Positions 56,567-64,000 of a DNA stretch of 64,000 nt are shown piece after piece; within the stretch, counting starts at the first letter, position 1; each line of letters opens with the position of its first letter. The stretch is from Chrysomallon squamiferum. Lineage: Eukaryota; Mollusca; Gastropoda; Neomphalida; Peltospiridae. The translations under genes and the position numbers were made by a program. Location: NCBI GenBank assembly GCA_012295275.1, contig CM022666.1, forward strand, positions 10,445,002 through 10,509,001. Direction: 5' to 3'. The notes under the pieces are model-generated. The model worked only from the letters and a program-made list of their open reading frames with translations. It was not told where the DNA came from and searched no databases.

Positions 56567-58542
56567 CTTATTACTGAAACATGTCAGAATATACATTTAC
56601 AGGTTTGTTTTTGTTCTATTTTACCATAAATATACTTTAATAAAATAATAATAATTACACCATCTTTTATGGAACATTGAATACAACTTACTCTTTTAGA
56701 AATGGCATTTCTATAATGATGATTATTTTTTGTAGACATATTTTCTCTTCATTGGTTTCAAATTAAAATTTACAATTTTATTCATGGTAAAATTAAACTA
56801 GTTTTTCTAGAAAAATATTTAGCTGACAATGAAACAGCATACAACTTATCTGAAAAAGCAGATATACTATTTTAAAAATGTATAACTCTTTAAAAAATAT
56901 AACCTTTACTAAACTTTTGATATCAATAACTTGTAATTTTTTATATTTGGAGTCGGTTAACAACAATACAGATAGATATATTTAAGGTGAGTTGGTATTC
57001 AACACCATAGAATAAAAAGCTTTGATTTAAAAAGGTAATAAAATATTTTTAAAATCCTAGCAAATACATGACTGTCACTGTTAGTCTTGAGGCTCATAAG
57101 ATCAGTCTAATTTAATGCACCAAATGAACAATTTACCATTCCAACCTAGTGTCATGTAACTTGTTTATTGCTATCCTGATTACAGAAGACAAATATAAAA
57201 GGTCTTACTTCAAAAGCGTATTTTATCATTACAACACCCCCCAAAAACCCAGTAATAATATTAATATTAAAATGTGTTGTTAAACCAGTCATTCTAAAAA
57301 TATAAATATACCTTGTATAATGTTTTGAGAAATAAAAATATTAAATTGTAATGAAGATTAATGTAAATAATTGTTTATTAATTACCATCTTCATACATGA
57401 TAAAAGTATTAAATTAATTATTCTTTGTGTTAGCACATGCTTTCATCTTATGTTAACATATTAGACACTATTACAATTGCTTAGTTTAAATAAGAACTAA
57501 CCAAATGGGATTCTTTAACAGCCACTTTAAAAGGTTTCAAGAAGGTTTATATCTGGTTCAGCTCCAGCATTGTTTTACTTCATTCTTAACAACTGCTTTC
57601 AGTTTTATCATCCTGGTATCAAAATTATAATGATTTGTAAACTGATATTTCATAATATTTTAAGCTGTAATACAGTTTGTTAAGTTCGACATGCTATTTA
57701 CAAACGAGTAACAACTAACAATGAATTGATACAACAGCATCTGTTTTTAATACAAATTACTAAAGGACTATAATCACTATTGCATCAATTGTGTTACTAG
57801 CTAGTAGTTGGCTCAGTTTAGTAATTATAGTTTTTACAGTTTCGTTCTTGAATTTATTTTTATAATCTGTTAATCTTTTTTCTTTTTAAGAGGTGAAAAA
57901 CCAGTAATATATTTAGTACTTACACTTACAGTAATTTGAAAATTATTTAATGAGCCCTATTCAAAATACGATTAGTATCATGTCAGATATATCAAAGACC
58001 TATAAAAAGAAAACCCTGCACATGTATGTGGTCATATCTATTTTTTTTTGCCTACGTGTTTCTCAATCGACTCCAGATTACTAATCATCGTTATCATGTT
58101 GTGGTAACGGGGTTTCCAGTTCTTCCTACTCGGAGTACTCCCAGCAGGAAGTGGAATTCTATCCGCTGATGTAATTGCATATATCATACTGAAAATCACC
58201 TTTATCACATACTTAACTCTGACTGAGTACTAATTTAATAAACTAATAGCAACAAACCTAAGTCCTTTGTAAATCAGCATTTCAGTTTTCAGTCACATCA
58301 AGATACCAACCTGTATACGCAATAACACAAGGGAGATAATAATAGTACTAAATGAATTATTCTCTATACATTGTGGGGAAGAAGAAAAAAAAACCAATCT
58401 GAGGAAAAGAAATAAAATAACAAAACATACAAACATCAGCAGCAAAAAAAAAAAAAAAAAAAAAACCCAAATGAAAAACCCCAATAATAATTAAAAGACA
58501 ATGTATATAAAAAAATAAAATATAAAAAAATAAAATTAAAAT
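56567..58542. other. PARG 5' flank
   Basis: The sequence next to the PARG start exon ends its leader at an acceptor (tttcag before TAATAAGG), so a non-coding first exon and the promoter should lie further right on the minus strand; I cannot place them. The rest is AT-rich, with a poly-A run at 58444-58464. No coding signal. Confidence 0.45.
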
Positions 58543-59410
58543 AGTGGTACCTTGATTTACGAGTTTAATTCGTTCTGTGACCGAGCTCGTAACTCAGTTT
58601 GCTCGTATATAAAATCAAATTTCCCAACTGAAATAACATTAATCCGTCCCAGTCCCCGCAAAAATCACCCCAGCTTTTTTGTAACGTGTTTTTAAATAAG
58701 AAAAATGTATTTATAAATGACAAATTTGTATAAAAACAAAATGAAAGTGAATATAAAGAAATAAATAGGTTTTGTAAAGTGTATTTATCTAGGAGATCAG
58801 ACAGTTTGGCCTAACTGAAAATGCTGGTTGAGCTGGAGGAGATCGGAGGAGTTCGTTTTGTGCTTTTTCGGTCGCTTTCGTTCGTCATAAATTCTATGAC
58901 TTCTCGCAGATGATAGCCTCCATCACCGTATCCCTTGCGAGCTGCTTCTCTGTCACCGTATTCCTTTCATGGACAGAAGCCTGCATCTTTAGAAATTATT
59001 TTAACGCCTTTGGCTGGAGTTATATGGCCTTTATCGACTCCTTCTGCTTCAGTATGATACATATCGTAAAAGTACTATGCTCGTATTGCCTAGCCAAGTC
59101 AACTATACGCACACCACGCTCATGTTTTTCTTTGATTTCATGCTTTAATTCAATGAACATCATCCGCTTCTTCTTCTCAGCACTGTCCGTGGCACTCATT
59201 TTCTTAGGATCCATGGAAATTTAGCAAAATACTGCACAAAATGCGACCACAGAGATGCTTCCACGGCGAGGTAACCACACTGAGTAAACGAGCGTGACGC
59301 ATGATGCTGGGCGGGTGTTGTGTTATTCGTTGCGTCAACTAGCGGCGGCGTAGCTGAAGCTCGCTCGTAATTCGGATTTTGGCTCGCAATCCAAAGCAAA
59401 AAACTCGAAA
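58543..59410 (-). mobile_element. Non-autonomous Tigger/pogo-like element, copy D
   Basis: Best preserved copy. The left terminus gtggtaccttgatttacgag begins near 58544; the right end stops near 59410 without its outer repeat. The minus strand encodes MDPKKMSATDSAEKKKRMMF, then IELKHEIKEKHERGVRIV and DLARQYEHST, a CENP-B/psq-type helix-turn-helix domain. The transposase is cut off before the DDE domain. Its interior matches copy C base for base over long stretches. It lies between the divergent PARG and POLR2A genes and could contribute promoter sequence. Confidence 0.87.
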
Positions 59411-60394
59411 TAAACGAAACAACAACAATCGATTTCATGTTTTGTATACATTTGTTTTTAATAATAATAAATCATCCACACTTTTTATTAACAACGAAAA
59501 AGTAATTTCTTGCTCGGCGAAAATTTAAAAAATATAAAACAAATAAAAGAAAACATCAAAGAAAAAAGTAAAGAAAATAAAAATAAATAAATATTAAATA
59601 TGATAAAATAAGTCAATTAAAATATACGTTTATATGCAACCGTTCTTTGAACGTATACTTTTTAAACTGTATTCCTTTTTCAAATGCTTTTTTCAGTGTA
59701 TTATAGAAAACCGGATATTTCAACAATGACAAAAAAAAAAAAAAAAAAAAAAAAATAATAATAATAATAATAATAATAATAATTCAGACAAATAATCATG
59801 CTAGATAACACTTCATCATACACATGATACTGGTCTGTTTTTCTTTAATTTGTAAAATTTGTAATATGCCGGACGATTCACTTCTAAGTTCTATCAAACG
59901 ATTCAAAGCACAGTGATGTTTTAATGTTGTTTCTCTTGTGTTTTTTATTTTTTATTATGAGGTATTATTTTTTGCCAATAAAAAGACAGAATGAAAAAAA
60001 TTACAACGAAAAAGAAAGCAAAAAAAACCATTATAGTTTTTGTATAACACGGATATTGCCCAAATTATCGACATTAAACGCCCTCTCGTGGTTATATATT
60101 GCTCAATAGCAAAGTTATTTCCCTTCGCCTCTGAAATTAAAAAGTAAGCCCCGTAGCCTGAAAAAGTATAAATAAATTCGCTAAACGCGAACTGAACTTA
60201 GTAGCCCAGTGGGCTTGTGATAAGAAAAAGGGAAATGAGCAGATATATTTTAACAATATTTCGTTGATTTCCCCCCACTCTGCTTCTTTTTAAGTTATGT
60301 ATTTTCTTACCTGATCAGGTAACAACAGAAGAGGAGCAACGAAGAATATACTGATTGTAACACTGTTTGCCAGCATAACTTAAAAGTGCCCAAC
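59411..60394. other. POLR2A upstream region
   Basis: AT-rich, with an A run followed by (aat)n at 59731-59781. A TATA-like string tataaata lies at 60167-60174, about 220 bp before the POLR2A ATG; it could be a core promoter element but the start site is unknown. No other gene seen. Confidence 0.4.
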
Positions 60395-63300
60395 ATGGCG
60401 TTTACCGGGGATTCCAATGCGCCATTGATGACTGTAAAGAAAGTGCAGTTCGGCATTTTGAGTCCAGATGAAATTGTACGTTTAAGTTTAAGCAGCTGTA
60501 ATGTAAATGTTAACTAGAAATATTATGTAATTCAATCATTAATTTTGTATCGTTTATTTTTATTTTGTTCTAGGTAAGTTTACTAGCTACCAATTTTCTT
60601 GGTGAAAATAGTAAGAAGAAAAATTACAAGACGATTAATCGGAAATAGTAAATAGTTTAACAACTAAGCAGTAGTTTGCTAAAATCGTAAATTAAGAGCT
60701 AAATGTGTAAATATTAGACACTTTAATAACATTACCCACTCGCCTCCTAATTCTACCTCATACACACCATAAACATACATGTACATTATTATGATTATAT
60801 ATTACGATTAGTATTATTAGCATGTGCATTATTATTTTTTTAAAATGTCACTTACCTATATAAGATCAAAATTTATCACTTTTTATATACAGAATCACAC
60901 AATCACTAACAATATAACTAGCCACAAGTCATGATCAAACCATATAATGTAACTATTACTAAGGTTACAAACTGATCACTTTGATCTGATAGAAAATTGA
61001 TAGCCATAATTAGTTTATCACATTTATTGGATAAACTGTCTAATCTTCCAACTGTTTTGACTCAAATGTGTCAGTATATTAAATTTTTCATTTTTCTGAC
61101 AGTTCATAAGGATTTCAAAAAGTATTTTAAAAAACATACATTCTTTTTAAAATAATGCCATCAGTACACATTTTCTGGACTGACATCTTGATTCTGTGAA
61201 TTAGTTATTCCAGTAGATTTCACAAACAAAATCTGTTCATTTTATAAATTCCATTTAAAATTGTAGTAAGCTGTAAAATCTGACTGAAACAACCGCTATT
61301 GTAACATTTTTAACAAAGAATTTTAGGTGCTGCTTTGGCGTGTGATATATACCAAGCAAATTCTACTGTGATGTGTCATCTATGTGCTTATTTTAATTAC
61401 TATTTTGTTTATTCTTGGTTTTTTATTATTATTTTTCATGACAATGAAACAGATTTTCCTTTCATTATATATTTAAAATTTATAGCAACAAGGGAAAAAA
61501 GTATACAAATTTGAATAATATTATTGATGAATTGAATGAACACCTGCAAGAAATCAAAATAAAGGATCTTTATAAGAGACATATTGAATAAAATAAAAAA
61601 TAATTTCTAAAATTTGGCATAGAGAAAGATTGCAAAACAAATTTATTTTTTAATAATGGGGATAAAACATTTCAGGCATGGACAGAACCATAAGTTTATG
61701 AGTCACAAGTTTTGCAACATAAAGCTGGCAGGGTTGGCCCGTGAGTTTGAAAATGCCCACAGTGTGTTATAAATCATATTAAAATATTACTACATTTCAG
61801 AGAAGGATGTCGGTCACAGAGGGTGGAGTCAAATATTCAGAAACAACAGAAGGAGGACGACCTAAGCTTGGTGGTTTGATGGATCCACGACAGGGTGTCA
61901 TTGACCGTTTATCAAGATGTCAGTCTTGTGCAGGAAGCATGTCAGAGTGTCCTGGACATTTTGGACACATAGAACTGGCAAAACCTGTGTTTCACATTGG
62001 ATTTTTAACCAAGACAGTTAAAATACTTCGTTGTGTATGCTTCTTTTGTTCCAAGTTATTGGTTGATCCAGTAAGTATTTCTCACATGCGAATAAAAAAT
62101 ACAGCTATTTTTGTGGTTACAGATAGATAATATCAAAATCAAAATGTGCAATAAATTAAGCTATTTCTACTAGGTGTAATTGTTACTTTCACTATTATTC
62201 AGATATTTAATATTTTAAAGCATTCCAAATGATATTAATTATATTTTATTTGTCAGATTTAATAGACTTTTATTTTGTTTTTAGTCTTCTCCCAAAATGA
62301 AAGATATCATTTCCAAGTCAAAGGGTTACCCCAGAAAGAGGTTGGCCCATGTGTATGAACTTTGTAAAGGACGTAAAGTATGTGAGGGAGGAGATGAAAT
62401 GGAAAAGGCTAACATGGAAGAACAGCCTCCTGCAGAAGATGGTGATGCTCCCAAAAAGGTAAATTTTAATCTGGTAGATAATATAGTTTTTATAAAAGAA
62501 CAAAATTAAATAATAATTGACTTTCAATAAAATGTTACTTTAACTGAATTTATAAATATTTTTATCAGAATTTGTAAAGGAAGTTGCTACACATAATTCT
62601 CCTAAAGTTTGGAAAAACTGAAATAAAAAGAAATTTTATTATATATTACTTATTTACAATCCTTCATCCACTGACAAATAATTTGTTTATCTAGTTTCTA
62701 GTTGAAATAAATATTTTGAAACCATATTTTGTTACTTGTGTTTTAAGGGCCACGGTGGCTGTGGCAGATATCAGCCTAAAATTCGCAAGAATGGACTGGA
62801 AATGATTGCTGAATGGAAGAATGTTAATGAAGACTCACAGGAAAGAAAAATAATTTTGTCAGCAGAGCGGGTGCTTGAGATCTTCAAGAGAATTTCTGAT
62901 GAAGAATGTGCTATTCTGGGAATGGATCCTAAGTATTCTCGCCCTGACTGGATGCTGCTTACAGTTTTTCCTGTTCCACCCCTTTGTGTAAGACCAGCTG
63001 TTGTGATGTTTGGTTCAGCAAGAAATCAGGTATCTGTAATGTTAATATGAAACATTTCTGTAAAAGTTAAAAATTGTATAATTTCATATTCCATTATTCA
63101 GTGATTTTTTGGTTTAGAGTGAAAAGTGTTTTGATGTGAATAACTCTTGATGTTAGGCTTAACTAAACTAATATGAACTATACTGGTTAGAAAATATACA
63201 TGGTTGAGTAAATAAAGATTTAACATGTTAGTGTTCAGTTTTTTCTGTTTAAGTAAGAGGTGATGTTTAGCTGTCATTATGAAAGTGTGCGTTGATCTGA

Positions 63301-63732
63301 CAAACAGCAACTTGTTCTAACATTTCTGAAAGGTGTATAATTTTACAATAAATTATAATTTAAATAAACTGATACTTTTTGCACAGCTTTTTACACTGTT
63401 TGACTCATTTTTAATTTTTATATAGAAAATATTCACCATTTTCTGACACCCAGTAGCCGATAGAGTTTTTGTGCTGGGGTCATTAAACATTCATTCCGAC
63501 AAACAGCCTGACTGAAAAATATTTTAATTTATCACAGTTTAATAGTAAATGAAATTGTATGATTTGATAGGATGATTTAACACACAAACTGGCTGATATC
63601 ATCAAAGCTAACAATCAGCTGAGGAGAAATGAACAAAATGGTGCTGCAGCTCACATTATTGCTGAGGACACAAAGATGTTACAGTACCATTGTTCTACAC
63701 TTGTTGATAATGAGTTGCCTGGACTTCCCAGA
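60395..63732 (+). CDS. POLR2A: RNA polymerase II largest subunit RPB1, 5' part (continues past the window)
   Basis: Five exons, all phase 0: 60395-60475, 61801-62070, 62285-62458, 62748-63029, 63571-63732. The N-terminus [20 protein letters not shown], then ILSPDEI and [15 protein letters not shown] match RPB1. The clamp zinc motifs are complete: [20 protein letters not shown], and CVCFFCSK paired with [10 protein letters not shown]. Further blocks [52 protein letters not shown] and [17 protein letters not shown] are nearly identical to vertebrate RPB1. The visible part covers about the first 289 residues; the active-site NADFDGD and the CTD repeats lie outside. RPB1 forms the catalytic cleft and clamp of Pol II in the nucleus. 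The start ATG (caacATGGCG) has a good context. It is divergent from PARG, 3.8 kb apart. Confidence 0.96.
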
Positions 63733-64000
63733 GTAAGTTTATATACTTGCATTTATGCCTTTAAAATATTGCAGTAACAGTTAATATAAAATTTGAGATT
63801 TTAATAGTTAATTAAAATCCTGAAATTGTTGGTTTGAATTCAGTGTTTTGTTCTTGTCATTAAAGGTTTTGTTTTAAAAACAAATTTCATCATTTTATTT
63901 TAATGATTATAATAATAAAAAAGATGTAGTTCTGCACATTATTTCCATAAAATTTAAGAGTAATTTGAAATATTTTACAGATAGGTTTCAATCACATTGT
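63733..64000 (+). other. POLR2A intron to window edge
   Basis: Starts with a gtaagt donor. A possible acceptor (tattttacag) ends at 63980, but the 20 bases after it (frame IGFNHI) do not match the expected RPB1 continuation (AMQKSGRP), so I treat it as intronic. Confidence 0.6.

Noticed and set aside
60167-60174. TATA box for POLR2A
   Set aside because: tataaata is common by chance in this AT-rich DNA and lies about 220 bp from the ATG with no evidence for the start site; kept only as a note.
63981-64000. Next POLR2A exon at the window edge
   Set aside because: An acceptor-like tattttacag is present, but the following codons do not resemble the expected RPB1 sequence and there is too little to judge.

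Overview
The window looks like nuclear DNA of an animal, most likely a lophotrochozoan and quite possibly a cephalopod-type mollusc. This is inferred from strong AT richness, genes with many small exons and GT-AG introns, abundant CA/GA microsatellites, Tigger- and hAT-type DNA transposons, and conserved animal genes. The species cannot be fixed from the sequence alone. Exon models were built by hand from homology and splice signals; wherever both ends of a gene are visible, the exon phases close into one frame.

Layout. (1) 1164-5494 (+): 3' part of a Src/FRK-like SH2-kinase gene whose HRD and DFG aspartates are both replaced, so it is predicted to be a pseudokinase. (2) 5495-13219: gene-poor, with two adjacent non-autonomous Tigger copies and a tRNA-like SINE. 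(3) 13220-16207 (-) LAMTOR4 and 16961-27133 (+) UVRAG, head to head around a perfect GTCACGTGAC (CLEAR) palindrome. LAMTOR4 intron 1 holds a nested pair of DNA transposons. (4) 27134-41216: a repeat-rich accessory stretch with an SLC16 (monocarboxylate transporter) pseudogene carrying a hAT MITE with a perfect 8-bp target duplication, a ZMYM/hAT transposase relic, a 4.7-kb inverted-repeat pair, a third Tigger copy, and a possible first coding exon with an NRF1-like promoter motif. (5) 41217-42612 (-): a rhodopsin-like GPCR. (6) 48200-56558 (-): poly(ADP-ribose) glycohydrolase (PARG) of about 1293 residues. One 2351-nt exon inserts about 784 residues into the catalytic domain. The insert carries five R-R-x-S (PKA-type) sites and several amphipathic helices fitting the RII-anchoring (AKAP) pattern. 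(7) 58543-59410: a fourth Tigger copy. (8) 60395 to the right edge (+): the 5' part of POLR2A (RPB1).

How the genes relate. LAMTOR4 (Ragulator, lysosomal mTORC1 control) and UVRAG (VPS34 complex II, autophagy and endosome traffic) act at the same organelle, so a shared CLEAR-bearing promoter is functionally coherent. PARG and POLR2A are divergent neighbours with nuclear roles, but nothing in the sequence shows co-regulation. The most novel signal is the PARG insert, which would physically link PAR turnover with cAMP/PKA signalling if the helices really bind PKA.
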